Shown here: piece after piece, positions 30,173 to 38,835 of the stretch
Numbering within the stretch: position 1 is the stretch's first letter
Layout of the letters: every line of letters begins with the position of its first letter
Source of the DNA: Streptomyces bobili
GTDB lineage: Bacteria > Actinomycetota > Actinomycetes > Streptomycetales > Streptomycetaceae
Length of the DNA stretch: 48,283 nt
Direction of reading: 5' to 3'
Assembly (NCBI RefSeq): GCF_002154575.1
Contig: NZ_MUBA01000189.1
Coordinates: forward strand, 1-48,283
Program-made: the position numbers and the translations under genes
Notes under the pieces: generated by a model
The model's database searches: none
What the model saw: only the letters and a program-made list of their open reading frames with translations
What the model was told of the DNA's origin: nothing

Positions 30173-31357
30173 ATGCTGTCCGAGCAGTCCGCAGCGACCG
30201 TCCGAGCCACGCTGCCCGTGGTCGGCGCCGCCATCGGAGAGATCACCGAGCGCTTCTACGCGGGGCTCTTCGAGGCCCGCCCGGAGCTGCTGCGGGACCT
30301 GTTCAACCGCGGCAACCAGGCCGCCGGCACCCAGCGCCAGGCCCTGGCCGGATCGATCGCCGCCTTCGCGACGCACCTGGTCGAACGGCCCGGCGGCCGG
30401 CCCGACGCGATGCTCGCCCGCATCGCCCACAAGCACGCCTCGCTCGGCATCGCGCCCGAGCAGTACGCCCTCGTCCACGAGCACCTCTTCGCGGCCATCG
30501 CCGCGGTCCTCGGCGAGGCGGTCACCCCGCAGGTGGCAGCCGCCTGGGACGAGGTCTACTGGCTGATGGCGAACGCCCTGATCGCCATCGAGAAGCGGCT
30601 CCACGAGGAGGGCGGCGGCCCCGTCTGGCGTGCCTGGGAGGTCGTCGAGCGCGTAGCGGAGACCGCCGACGTCGTCACCTTCCGGCTGCGCCCGGCGGAC
30701 GGCGGCCCGGTCCGCGGCTTCCGCGCCGGCCAGTACGTCTCCGTCCGCGCCGAACTCCCCGACGGCGCCCGCCAGATACGCCAGTACAGCCTCTCCGGCA
30801 CGCCGGGCGACACGCTCCGCCAGATCAGCGTCAAGCGGGTCCCGGGCGGGACGACGCCGGAGGGCGAGGTCTCGAACCACCTCCACGCGCGCGTGACGGA
30901 AGGCACCGTGCTGGAACTCTCCGAGCCGTACGGCGATCTCGTCCTGGACGACACCCCGGACACCCCGCTGCTGCTCGCCTCGGCCGGAATCGGCGTGACC
31001 CCGATCACGGCGATGCTGGCCCACCTGGCGGCGACCGGGCACCGCGCCCCGGTCACCGTCGTCCACGCCGACCGCTCCCCCGCCGACCACGCCCTGCGCG
31101 GCGAGCACGAGGCGTACACGGCGAAGCTCCCCGAGGCGGCGGTCCACCTCTGGTACGAGCAGGACGCCCCCGAGGGCACCCGCACGGGCCTCGCCGACCT
31201 CGCGGACGTCCCCGTCCGCCCCGGCACGCGCGCGTACCTCTGCGGCCCCCTGCCGTTCATGCGCGCGGTCCGCGCCCAGCTGATCGAGAAGGGCGTCGCC
31301 CCGGCGGACGTGCACTACGAGGTGTTCGGCCCCGACCTGTGGCTGGCGGCGGCCTGA
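30173..31357 (+). CDS. hmp: Flavohaemoglobin, nitric oxide dioxygenase
   Basis: 394 aa. The globin domain (1-140) has proximal H86, distal-pocket Y29 and Q54, matching the Hmp pattern. The FAD-binding domain carries RQYSLSG, and the NAD(P)H domain carries ASAGIGVTPITAML and CGPLPFM, ending in VFGP near the C-terminus. It converts NO with O2 and NAD(P)H to nitrate in the cytoplasm. The start ATG 30173 follows GAGGAGG; a longer frame from 30017 crosses the promoter and operator and is rejected. The NsrR box upstream and the nsrR gene nearby indicate induction by nitric oxide. Confidence 0.95.
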   Translation: MLSEQSAATVRATLPVVGAAIGEITERFYAGLFEARPELLRDLFNRGNQAAGTQRQALAGSIAAFATHLVERPGGRPDAMLARIAHKHASLGIAPEQYALVHEHLFAAIAAVLGEAVTPQVAAAWDEVYWLMANALIAIEKRLHEEGGGPVWRAWEVVERVAETADVVTFRLRPADGGPVRGFRAGQYVSVRAELPDGARQIRQYSLSGTPGDTLRQISVKRVPGGTTPEGEVSNHLHARVTEGTVLELSEPYGDLVLDDTPDTPLLLASAGIGVTPITAMLAHLAATGHRAPVTVVHADRSPADHALRGEHEAYTAKLPEAAVHLWYEQDAPEGTRTGLADLADVPVRPGTRAYLCGPLPFMRAVRAQLIEKGVAPADVHYEVFGPDLWLAAA

Positions 31358-31384
31358 CGACGGCCCGTATGCGGCAGGGGAGCC

Positions 31385-31912
31385 TCACGCGCCCGTGAAC
31401 AGCGGCTCGTAGGGCTCGCCCTCCGGCGTGAAGACGAGGACGAAGTCCTGGCCGGCGCCGAAGGCGACCTCCCGGAGGCGGGCCAGAGCCTCCGCCTCGG
31501 AGGGCAGGTCGAGCCCGAGGGCCGCGGCGGCCCTGCCCCGGTCGGCCGCCAGGTCGGGCAGGTCCGCCAGATACTCGGCCGCGAGCCAGCCGCTCTGCTC
31601 GGCGGTGAAGGCGGTGCAGTCGCGCCACCACGGGACAGCGAGGAGGAGCCGCAGCAGCTCGGGCAGGCCGACGGCGACCAGGGCCGCGCGGCCCTCGGAA
31701 TCGGCGTACAGGACCGGGCGCTCCTCGCCGCCGTCGTCGCAGAAGAAGTACGTGCCTCCGGCCGCGTCTCCCGCAAACCCCTCCAGCCGCGCGCCCGAGG
31801 CGAGGTGGACCTCCTCGCCGTGGTCGGCGCGGTCCAGCTCGAAGTCGCCCGGCCCGGCGAGGAAGAGGGCCGCCTCGTCGTGCGCGCGGACGGATGCGAT
31901 CAGCGATGTCAT
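31385..31912 (-). CDS. SUKH/SMI1_KNR4-like protein
   Basis: 175 aa. The middle has the SMI1/KNR4-like pattern: LEGFAGDAAGGTYFFCDDG, then RPVLYADSEGRAALVAVGLPELLRLLLAVPWW. The C-terminus is helical and ends in a strand-rich VLVFTPEGEPYEPLF. SUKH proteins include immunity proteins for contact-dependent or polymorphic toxins, but many are housekeeping proteins of unknown role. No toxin gene is adjacent. It lies between hmp and nsrR, 33 bp after the nsrR stop and on the same strand, so it may be co-transcribed with nsrR. ATG 31912 is chosen; GTG 31921 is equally possible. Neither has a strong SD. Confidence 0.6.
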   Translation of the reverse strand: MTSLIASVRAHDEAALFLAGPGDFELDRADHGEEVHLASGARLEGFAGDAAGGTYFFCDDGGEERPVLYADSEGRAALVAVGLPELLRLLLAVPWWRDCTAFTAEQSGWLAAEYLADLPDLAADRGRAAAALGLDLPSEAEALARLREVAFGAGQDFVLVFTPEGEPYEPLFTGA

Positions 31913-31945
31913 GCGGGGCACCGTACGGTCCCGCCGACGACCCCG

Positions 31946-32380
31946 TCAGACCCGCGCCGAGATGCCCAGCAGCAGCGGGCCCGTCGGGTTCGTGACGATG
32001 TCGGCGACCGTGATCGGGTCGAGCGAGGCGAAGAAGGCCTCCTGGGCCTGTCGCAGGGCGCCGCGCAGGCGGCAGCCGGAGTTCAGGGGGCACGGGGTGG
32101 CGCCCTCGCAGTCGACGACGTCGCCGTCGCCCTCGAAGGCGCGGACCACGGCGCCCACCGACGCCGTACGGCCCTTCTCCGTCAGGGCGAGGCCGCCGCC
32201 CCGGCCGCGCCGGGCCTCCAGCAGACCCATGTGCTGAAGTTCGGCGACGACCTTGGCAGCATGGGTGTAAGGGACCTCCATGGCCGCCGCCACGTCACGG
32301 GTCGTCGGCGTGGTCCCGCCGGACACCGTGAGCCGCATCAGCACGCGCAGCGCCAGGTCGGTGGATCGCAAGAGCCGCAT
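31946..32380 (-). CDS. nsrR: Nitric-oxide-sensing Rrf2-family repressor NsrR
   Basis: 144 aa. The Rrf2-type winged HTH is N-terminal (TTRDVAAAMEVPYTHAAKVV). Iron-sulfur ligands are C91, C97 and C103, with the x5/x5 spacing of Streptomyces NsrR. D8 in RSTDLA matches the aspartate that serves as fourth [4Fe-4S] ligand in the S. coelicolor protein. With an intact cluster NsrR binds 11-1-11 palindromes, and NO destroys the cluster and releases DNA. Targets visible here are the hmp site and a weaker site in front of nsrR itself. Confidence 0.94.
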   Translation of the reverse strand: MRLLRSTDLALRVLMRLTVSGGTTPTTRDVAAAMEVPYTHAAKVVAELQHMGLLEARRGRGGGLALTEKGRTASVGAVVRAFEGDGDVVDCEGATPCPLNSGCRLRGALRQAQEAFFASLDPITVADIVTNPTGPLLLGISARV

Positions 32381-32409
32381 GGGAGTGAGCGTAGAGGAGA
32401 CGCGCGGAT

Positions 32410-32432
32410 AATGCGCATCTGAGCTTCCGATT
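32410..32432 (-). promoter_or_regulatory. Degenerate NsrR site upstream of nsrR
   Basis: AATGCGCATCT-G-AGCTTCCGATT: the left half resembles the hmp site, and the right half matches the palindrome at 7 of 11 positions. The distance of about 30 bp from the nsrR start suits autoregulation. The rest of the 246-bp gap to 32627 shows no clear element. Confidence 0.55.
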
Positions 32433-32626
32433 TATGGCCCGACGGCCGCACGCCCCGCGCTCCCGGCCTTGGCTGTGACCTGCCTACGGGTTCACCCGGA
32501 TTCCCCATTACGATCAGCAGAACCGAACGACTCGAACAGCACCGGACACCGCGCAAGCACCGCACCGCTCCGCAGGCCCCGCACGACCCGACCGTTCCGC
32601 CCCCTTTCCCCAGAAGGACAGGCCCC

Positions 32627-33286
32627 ATGGGTTCCGCCAAGAAGAACACCAGCGCGGCGCGCAAGGCGCGCATAGAGGAAATGCGCCGTGCGGAGCAGTC
32701 GCGCGAGCGGCGCAACCGGATCCTGACGATCACGGCCAGCACGCTCGTGGTGGCCGCCCTCGTGGCCGGCACCGTGTTCCTGGTGCAGTCACAGTCGGAC
32801 GACGACCCCGCCGCCGACGCCAAGACCTCGGGCAGCTTCGTCACCGGCGCGGACGGCGTGAAGACGTGGAAGGGCACCCTGGGCCGCACCCACGTCGCCA
32901 AGACGGTGACCTACCCGGTGGAGCCGCCGGTCGGCGGTGACCACAACCAGGTGTGGATGAACTGCAACGGCGACGTCTACACCGAGGCCCTCAAGAACGT
33001 GAACGCGGTGCACTCGCTGGAGCACGGCGCGGTCTGGGTGACGTACAACAGCAAGGCTCCGAAGGCCGAGGTGGACGCGCTGGCGGCGAAGGTGAAGAAG
33101 ACGCCGTACACGCTGATGAGCCCGGACGACAAACAGGCCGACCCGATCATGCTGACCGCTTGGGGGGCCCAGCGGACGGTGACCGGGGCGAGCGACCCGA
33201 ACGTCGACACGTTCTTCCAGAAGTACGTGCAGGGCGAGCAGACGCCGGAGCCGGGCGCCGCGTGCACGGGCGGTCTGTCGAAGTGA
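32627..33286 (+). CDS. DUF3105 membrane-anchored envelope protein
   Basis: 219 aa. The cytoplasmic N-terminus (1-30) is very basic, then one membrane helix (about 33-53), then an extracytoplasmic DUF3105 domain with PPVGGDHNQVWMNCNGDVY and NAVHSLEHGAVWVTY. The His, Met, Cys and Trp content of these blocks would suit metal or redox chemistry, but the family's function is not established. AAGGACAGG precedes the ATG. The stop overlaps the start of the DUF305 gene (GTGA), a pairing that implies joint action outside the membrane. Confidence 0.85.
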   Translation: MGSAKKNTSAARKARIEEMRRAEQSRERRNRILTITASTLVVAALVAGTVFLVQSQSDDDPAADAKTSGSFVTGADGVKTWKGTLGRTHVAKTVTYPVEPPVGGDHNQVWMNCNGDVYTEALKNVNAVHSLEHGAVWVTYNSKAPKAEVDALAAKVKKTPYTLMSPDDKQADPIMLTAWGAQRTVTGASDPNVDTFFQKYVQGEQTPEPGAACTGGLSK

Positions 33287-33906
33287 GGTACGCGGGAGTC
33301 GCCGTGGCCGTGGCCGGTGTCCTGGTCGCGGCCGGGGCGATCAGCTACTCCGTCGCCGGGGACAGCGGTTCCGGTTCCGGGAAGGTGCCCTCCGTGGACT
33401 CCGCGGACGCCGGCTTCGCCCGGGACATGGCGGTGCACCACCAGCAGGCCGTCGAGATGTCGTACATCGTGCGCGACCGCACGAAGGACGAGGAAGTACG
33501 CCGTCTCGCCTACGACATCGCGCAGACGCAGGCCAACCAGCGCGGCATGATGATCGGCTGGCTCGACCTGTGGGGCCTGCCCAAGGTGTCCTCGGACGAG
33601 CCGATGGCCTGGATGGACATGGCCGGCATGGCGTCCGGCGAGGACGGCGCGCTGATGCCGGGCATGGCCACCAACACCGAGATGAAGAAGCTCGGCACGC
33701 TGAACGGCAAGCAGGCCGAGATCTTCTACCTCCAGCTGATGACGACCCATCACCAGGGTGGCGTCCACATGGCTCAGGGCTGTGCCGAGAAGTGCACGGT
33801 GGGCGTGGAGAAGCGGCTCGCGCAGGGCATGGTCGAGGCGCAGAAGTCGGAGATGCAGCTGATGGCGGACCTGCTCAAGTCGCGGGGCGCCACACCGACT
33901 CCGTAG
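33283..33906 (+). CDS. DUF305 exported Met/His-rich protein
   Basis: 207 aa from GTG 33283, overlapping the previous stop by 4 bp. A signal or anchor segment (about 4-25) is followed by a four-helix DUF305 domain with MAVHHQQAVEMS, a Met-rich loop (MDMAGMASGED, LMPGMATN) and MTTHHQGGVHMA. Paired His and Met residues are typical of copper-binding DUF305 members such as cyanobacterial CopM, so copper or silver binding is a reasonable inference. Two Cys occur in GCAEKC. Translational coupling to DUF3105 suggests a complex. Confidence 0.85.
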   Translation: MRYAGVAVAVAGVLVAAGAISYSVAGDSGSGSGKVPSVDSADAGFARDMAVHHQQAVEMSYIVRDRTKDEEVRRLAYDIAQTQANQRGMMIGWLDLWGLPKVSSDEPMAWMDMAGMASGEDGALMPGMATNTEMKKLGTLNGKQAEIFYLQLMTTHHQGGVHMAQGCAEKCTVGVEKRLAQGMVEAQKSEMQLMADLLKSRGATPTP

Positions 33907-33954
33907 GCGGCCCGGGGGGGCCGGTCCGCTCGGTGGACGCTGATGGGCAGACAG

Positions 33955-33994
33955 CGGCCGGCGATCCGCCACTTCCACGGCGTGTCGCCGGCCG
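33955..33994 (+). terminator. Hairpin after the DUF3105/DUF305 pair
   Basis: CGGCCGGCGA (33955-33964) pairs with TCGCCGGCCG (33985-33994), a perfect 10-bp stem with a 20-nt loop, 49 bp past the stop. The rest of the 237-bp gap before nadE shows no clear promoter. Confidence 0.6.
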
Positions 33995-34143
33995 GGAGCT
34001 GCCAATTGCTCGGGCTCGGCGGGATGCGCCGGCCGCGTCCGCCTCGGACGCGGGCCCCAGGGGGGCGGGCGGTGGGGGCCCGCCTGGCCCCGCCTCCGAC
34101 CACCGCCCACCCATCGCGTCGCACTGACGATTACACTGCGCGT

Positions 34144-36189
34144 GTGAACTTCTGGTCGATCTATCAGCACGGCTTCGCACGGGTCGCCGCCTGCACGGGC
34201 CACACCGTCATCGCGGACCCGCACGCCAACGCCGGAGCGGTCCTGCGCCACGCCCGCCGGTGCGCCGAGGAGGGCGTCGCCGTCGCCGTGTTCCCGGAGA
34301 TGGTGCTGTGCGGCTACTCGATCGAGGACCTGCTGCTCCAGGACGCGCTGCTCGACCAGGTCGAGGAGGCGCTCCGGGAGGTGGTGGCGGGCTCGTCGGA
34401 GCTGCTCCCGGTGCTGGTCGTGGGTGCCCCGCTGCGCCACCGCAACCGGGTCTACAACTGCGCGGTGCTCGTGCACCGCGGCCGGGTCCTCGGTGTCGTG
34501 CCCAAGTCCTACCCGCCCAACTACCGTGAGTTCTACGAGCGTCGGCAGATCGCCGGGGGCGACGACGAGCGCGGCGGGACGATCCGGGTCGGCGGGGAGG
34601 CCGTCCCGTTCGGCGTGGACCTGCTGTTCGAGGCGGTGGACGTCCCCGGGCTGGTGCTGCACGCGGAGGTCTGCGAGGACATGTGGGTCCCGGTGCCGCC
34701 GAGCGCCGAGGCCTCCCTGGCGGGCGCGACCGTCCTGGTCAACCTCTCGGGCAGCCCGATCACGGTCGGCAGGGCCGAGGACCGCAAGCTGCTGTGCCGT
34801 TCCGCGTCCTCCCGCTGCCTCGCCGCGTACGTCTACGCGGCGGCCGGCCTCGGTGAGTCGACCACCGACCTGTCCTGGGACGGGCAGACCCTGATCTACG
34901 AGAACGGGGTGCTGCTGGCGGAGTCCGACCGTTTCCCGCTCGACGAGCAGTACGCGGTCGCCGACGTGGACCTCGACCTGCTGCGGCAGGAGCGGGCGCG
35001 GATGGGCACGTTCGACGACAACCGCCGTACGCACTCGGCGCGGACCGGGGACTTCCGGACGGTGTCGTTCGCACTCGCCCCGCCGGTCGCCGACCTGGGG
35101 CTGCGCCGCCGCGTCGAGCGGTTCCCGTTCGTGCCCGCCGACGCCGAGCGGCTCGCCCTGGACTGCTACGAGGCGTACAACATCCAGGTCGCCGGACTGC
35201 AGCAGCGGCTGGCCTCGATCGGCGGCCCGAAGGTCGTCATCGGGGTGTCGGGCGGTCTCGACTCCACGCACGCGCTGATCGTCGCGGCGCGCGCGATGGA
35301 CCGGGCGGGCCGTCCGCGCAGCGACATCCTGGCCTGGACGCTGCCCGGCTTCGCCACCAGCGACCACACCAAGGACAACGCGCACCGGCTGATGCGCGCC
35401 CTCGGCGTCACCGCGGCCGAGCTGGACATCACGCCGACGGCGCGGCTGATGCTGCAGGAGATGGGCCACCCGTTCGCCTCCGGCGAGCCCGTGTACGACG
35501 TCACCTTCGAGAACGTGCAGGCGGGCCTGCGCACCGACTACCTGTTCCGGCTCGCCAACCAGCGCGGCGGCATCGTGCTGGGCACCGGCGATCTGTCGGA
35601 GCTGGCGCTCGGCTGGTCCACGTACGGCGTGGGCGACCAGATGAGCCACTACAACGTCAACTCCGGTGTCCCGAAGACGCTGATCCAGCACCTGATCCGC
35701 TGGATCATCAGCAGCGGCCAGTTCGACGAGGAGACCGGCGACATCCTCGCCGCGATCCTCGACACCGAGATCAGCCCCGAACTCGTACCGGGCGAGGAGA
35801 TGCAGTCCACCGAGTCCCGGATCGGCCCGTACGCGCTGCACGACTTCACGCTGTTCCATGTCCTGCGGTACGGCTTCCGGCCGTCGAAGATCGCCTTCCT
35901 GGCGTGGCACGCCTGGCACGACGCGGAGGCCGGCGCCTGGCCGCCGAACTTCCCTGAGGCCAAGCGGGTCGCCTACGACCTCCCGGAGATCCGGCAGTGG
36001 CTGGAGGTGTTCTGCCGCCGCTTCTTCGCGTTCGCGCAGTTCAAGCGCTCGGCCATGCCGAACGGGCCGAAGGTCTCGGCCGGCGGCTCACTCTCCCCGC
36101 GCGGCGACTGGCGCGCACCGTCCGACAGCACGGCGGAGGCCTGGCTGCGGGACCTCGCCCGCATCGACCCGGCGGTGGCGGAACGCTGA
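34144..36189 (+). CDS. nadE: Glutamine-dependent NAD synthetase
   Basis: 681 aa. The N-terminal nitrilase-type glutaminase domain has the triad E52 (FPEMVLCGY), K121 (VPKSYPPNYREFYE) and C177 (EVCEDMW). The C-terminal synthetase domain starts near 330 with the PP-loop GVSGGLDSTHAL. Ammonia from glutamine is channelled to deamido-NAD adenylate to make NAD. The length matches the mycobacterial enzyme (679 aa). Start GTG 34144 is chosen from the conserved beginning NFWSIYQHGFARVA; no strong SD is visible and a leaderless transcript is possible. Confidence 0.95.
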   Translation: MNFWSIYQHGFARVAACTGHTVIADPHANAGAVLRHARRCAEEGVAVAVFPEMVLCGYSIEDLLLQDALLDQVEEALREVVAGSSELLPVLVVGAPLRHRNRVYNCAVLVHRGRVLGVVPKSYPPNYREFYERRQIAGGDDERGGTIRVGGEAVPFGVDLLFEAVDVPGLVLHAEVCEDMWVPVPPSAEASLAGATVLVNLSGSPITVGRAEDRKLLCRSASSRCLAAYVYAAAGLGESTTDLSWDGQTLIYENGVLLAESDRFPLDEQYAVADVDLDLLRQERARMGTFDDNRRTHSARTGDFRTVSFALAPPVADLGLRRRVERFPFVPADAERLALDCYEAYNIQVAGLQQRLASIGGPKVVIGVSGGLDSTHALIVAARAMDRAGRPRSDILAWTLPGFATSDHTKDNAHRLMRALGVTAAELDITPTARLMLQEMGHPFASGEPVYDVTFENVQAGLRTDYLFRLANQRGGIVLGTGDLSELALGWSTYGVGDQMSHYNVNSGVPKTLIQHLIRWIISSGQFDEETGDILAAILDTEISPELVPGEEMQSTESRIGPYALHDFTLFHVLRYGFRPSKIAFLAWHAWHDAEAGAWPPNFPEAKRVAYDLPEIRQWLEVFCRRFFAFAQFKRSAMPNGPKVSAGGSLSPRGDWRAPSDSTAEAWLRDLARIDPAVAER

Positions 36190-36382
36190 CCGCCGGGTCG
36201 CCGCGGGACCGGGGGAGTCCGTCGCCGTGCCGGGGCGCCGGCCCGAGGTGACGATCCCCGGGCGCCGGCGCCGATCCCGTAGGGCCCTGCCGGGACCTCG
36301 GCTTCGGCAGAGCAGGGGCGGGGGTTGCGGAATTGTGGCCTCCACCACGGCGGACGCGGGCTCGGCCTGGTGAGATCACCGG

Positions 36383-37432
36383 ATGCTCGGTCTACTCCTG
36401 CGCGTTCTGCCCTTCTGGGTCCGCGAACCGCTGCTCATCGTCCTCGGGGCTGTCCTCGGCGCACGCATCACCTACCTCGCCGTCCACGATCAGGACCGGG
36501 TCGCGGCCGTTATCGGCGCGGTGTTCCTCGTGTTCACCGCGATACGCGTCCGCGTGGTGGTCCGGGCGCTGCGCGCGCGCCGGAACCCCGTCCCGGCGGC
36601 CCCCGCGGACGGAGCCCCGACCGACGCTGTCGCCCGCGCCTGGGCACAGGCCCAGCTGGCCGCACCGGGACCGGCACCGGCCGGAGCCGGCCTGCCTCCC
36701 GGTCCGGTCACCGCCGAGAAGGAGCCCAACCCGTGGGGCCAGGCCGTCGCGGCCGTGGCCGTGTTCGCGGCGATCGCGGCCGCCCTGTGGCTGGGCCCCG
36801 ACGTGCTGCCGTCCGACGACGACACCTCGACCGCGCGGGCGGCCTCGTGTTCGGACACGGAGGACGAGGAGCTGCCCGCGGTCTACGGGAAGACGCCCCG
36901 GCCCGTGACCGGTGCCGAGCTGTGCGAGGCGCTCAACCGGCCCGACCTGGCGCGGCTCCTCGGGACCCCCACGGAGATCGCGACCTCGGCCTCCGGCACC
37001 AGCAACACCGCCGCCCTGACCGACGGGAAGGTCGCCCAGCCGGAGGCCGAGGTCAGGTTCGACACGTACACCGTGAATCTGTCGGCCACCTACAACGAGC
37101 TGTCGACGGCCCAGTACGTGAACCTGCTGAAGATCGCGGGGACCGAGGGGGAGAAGGACCTCAGGACGCTCACGGTCCTCGGCCGGCCCGCGCTCCTCTC
37201 CTCGGACCCCACCATGAAGATCGAGATCAGTCTCGGGGACGAGGGGTCGAGCGGGCCGGTGCAACAAGGCCCCCTGGCCAGGACGCTGTCCGTGGCGCTC
37301 GACAGCAAGGACCGGGGCGGCTCCTACGACATCACCGTGTGGAGCGAGTCCGGGGCCCTCCCGGACGACGGCGTCCTCCTCGGCATCGCCGAGAAGATCC
37401 TTCCGACGATCCCCCTGCGGAGTGTCCGCTGA
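36383..37432 (+). CDS. Two-helix membrane protein with extracytoplasmic domain, unknown function
   Basis: 349 aa. Two closely spaced membrane helices lie at the N-terminus (about 15-55), then a Pro/Ala-rich linker, a third helix near 118-136, then an extracytoplasmic domain of about 205 residues with two Cys (in ASCSD and ELCEAL) that could form a disulfide. The domain has alternating strand-rich segments (VRFDTYTVNLSATYN, ITVWSESG). I do not recognise the family; similar proteins occur in Streptomyces as hypotheticals. GGTGAG precedes the ATG. The 193-bp upstream gap is very GC-rich with several overlapping GGCGCC palindromes but no clear promoter. Confidence 0.7.
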   Translation: MLGLLLRVLPFWVREPLLIVLGAVLGARITYLAVHDQDRVAAVIGAVFLVFTAIRVRVVVRALRARRNPVPAAPADGAPTDAVARAWAQAQLAAPGPAPAGAGLPPGPVTAEKEPNPWGQAVAAVAVFAAIAAALWLGPDVLPSDDDTSTARAASCSDTEDEELPAVYGKTPRPVTGAELCEALNRPDLARLLGTPTEIATSASGTSNTAALTDGKVAQPEAEVRFDTYTVNLSATYNELSTAQYVNLLKIAGTEGEKDLRTLTVLGRPALLSSDPTMKIEISLGDEGSSGPVQQGPLARTLSVALDSKDRGGSYDITVWSESGALPDDGVLLGIAEKILPTIPLRSVR

Positions 37433-37458
37433 GACGTCTCGCCGCCGGCCTCGGCCCA

Positions 37459-37476
37459 GCCGCGTGAGGACGCGGC
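37459..37476. terminator. Small hairpin between convergent genes
   Basis: GCCGCGT (37459-37465) pairs with ACGCGGC (37470-37476) around GAGG. It lies between the membrane protein stop and the MFS stop. Confidence 0.4.
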
Positions 37477-37534
37477 CATGGACGAGGCGGCTGCTGAGGG
37501 GTCGAACGAGGGCCGGTGGCCACCGCGAAGACGC

Positions 37535-38785
37535 TCAGTGCTGCAGTACACCCGCCCGCTCGGGCGTGTGGGTGGCGACCACGTGGCCCGCGCCGGCGGA
37601 CTCCCGCCGCCGGTCCACGGCGTACGCCACGGCGGCCACCCCGAGGCCCAGGACCGCCAGCACCGCGCCCGCCGACGCGGGAGACGTCACGCCGAAGCCC
37701 GCCGTGAGAACCAGGCCACCGGTCCAGGCGCCGCCCGCGTTGGCCAGGTTGAACGCGGCCTGGTTGGCGGAGGAGGCCAGCGACGGGCCCGCCGCCGCCT
37801 TCTCCATCACCATCATGGTGAGCGGTGAGCCCGTCACGAACGCCGCGACGCCCAGCAGGAACACGGCCAGCGCACCGCCCCACGCCGTCGTCATGAGCGG
37901 CGGGAACAGGGCCAGGACGGCCACGAGGGACGTCAGGCCGCCGAACAGGGTCGGCCGCATCGCGTGGTCGGCGAGCCGCCCGCCCAGCAGGTTGCCGATC
38001 GTGGCGCCGACGCCGAACAGGGCCAGCAGCAGGGTCACGCTGGAGTCGCCGTAGCCGGCGCCGTCCGTCAGCATCGGCGTGATGTAGCTGTAGGCGGAGA
38101 ACAGCGCGCCGAATCCGGCGACCGTCGTACCCAGCGCCAGCCACACCGGCAGCGAACGCAGGGCGGCCAGTTCGCCGCGCAGGCCGGTCGTGGGGGCGGC
38201 GGCCCGGTCGCGCGGGATCAGCAGGGCCAGCGACGCTATCGCCACCAGGCCGATCGCGCTCACGCCCAGGAAGGTCGCGCGCCAGCCGAGGCGCTGGCCC
38301 ATGAGGGTGGCGACCGGGACGCCCGCGATGTTGGCCACCGTCAGGCCGAGGAACATCAGCGACACCGCGCGCGCCTTGCGTTCGGGAGCGACCATGCTCG
38401 TGGCGACCACCGCTCCCACGCCGAAGAAGGCACCGTGCGGAAGGCCGCTGAGGAAGCGGGCGGCGAGCAGGGACTCGTTGCCGGGCGCGAACGCGGACAG
38501 CGCGTTGCCGGCCACGAACAGCACCATGAGGGAGATCAGGACCGTACGGCGGGACATGCGCGCGGTGGCTGCGGCGAGCAGCGGGGCGCCGATGACGACG
38601 CCGAGCGCGTACGCGGAGACCAGGTGTCCGGCGGTGGGGACGGAGATGTCGAGGTCGTCGGCGACTTCGGGCAGCAGGCCCATCATCACGAACTCGGTCG
38701 TGCCGATGCCGAAGGCACCTACGGCGAGGGCGAGCAGGGCCAGAGGCATGGAGGGGCCTGTGCCTTTCGGAGAGAGTTCCGTCAT
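37535..38785 (-). CDS. MFS transporter, DHA1 (12-helix) efflux type
   Basis: 416 aa, 12 predicted helices. The first helix contains FGIGTTEFVMMGLLPEVADDL, typical of the AraJ/YdhP/Cmx branch of drug or sugar exporters. The motif-A-like loop between helices 2 and 3 is ATARMSRRTVL, and motif C-like GLTVANIAGVPVATLMG lies in helix 5. It probably exports small molecules by proton antiport; the substrate is unknown. Start ATG 38785 is preceded within 20 bp by TGTTC-N7-GAACA. An alternative start is ATG 38749 at MPLALL. The EEP-family gene ends 51 bp upstream on the same strand, so the two could be read together. Confidence 0.88.
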   Translation of the reverse strand: MTELSPKGTGPSMPLALLALAVGAFGIGTTEFVMMGLLPEVADDLDISVPTAGHLVSAYALGVVIGAPLLAAATARMSRRTVLISLMVLFVAGNALSAFAPGNESLLAARFLSGLPHGAFFGVGAVVATSMVAPERKARAVSLMFLGLTVANIAGVPVATLMGQRLGWRATFLGVSAIGLVAIASLALLIPRDRAAAPTTGLRGELAALRSLPVWLALGTTVAGFGALFSAYSYITPMLTDGAGYGDSSVTLLLALFGVGATIGNLLGGRLADHAMRPTLFGGLTSLVAVLALFPPLMTTAWGGALAVFLLGVAAFVTGSPLTMMVMEKAAAGPSLASSANQAAFNLANAGGAWTGGLVLTAGFGVTSPASAGAVLAVLGLGVAAVAYAVDRRRESAGAGHVVATHTPERAGVLQH

Positions 38786-38789
38786 CTTA

Positions 38790-38806
38790 TGTTCAAGTAC
38801 GGAACA
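38790..38806 (-). promoter_or_regulatory. Candidate operator before the DHA1 MFS gene
   Basis: TGTTC (38790-38794), 7 bp, GAACA (38802-38806), a perfect inverted repeat 4 bp before the start codon. A repressor there would block a leaderless start or translation. No regulator gene is adjacent. Confidence 0.4.
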
Positions 38807-38835
38807 AAGTCTCCCCGGCCCGGTATTCCGGGAGG

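Noticed and set aside
32977..35919. 980-codon minus-strand open frame opposite DUF3105/DUF305/nadE
   Set aside because: Shadow of three well-supported plus-strand genes; no recognisable domain in the translation.
36190..36382. GGCGCC-rich palindromes before the membrane protein gene as an operator or attachment site
   Set aside because: Short GGCGCC palindromes are expected at this base composition and no single stem stands out.
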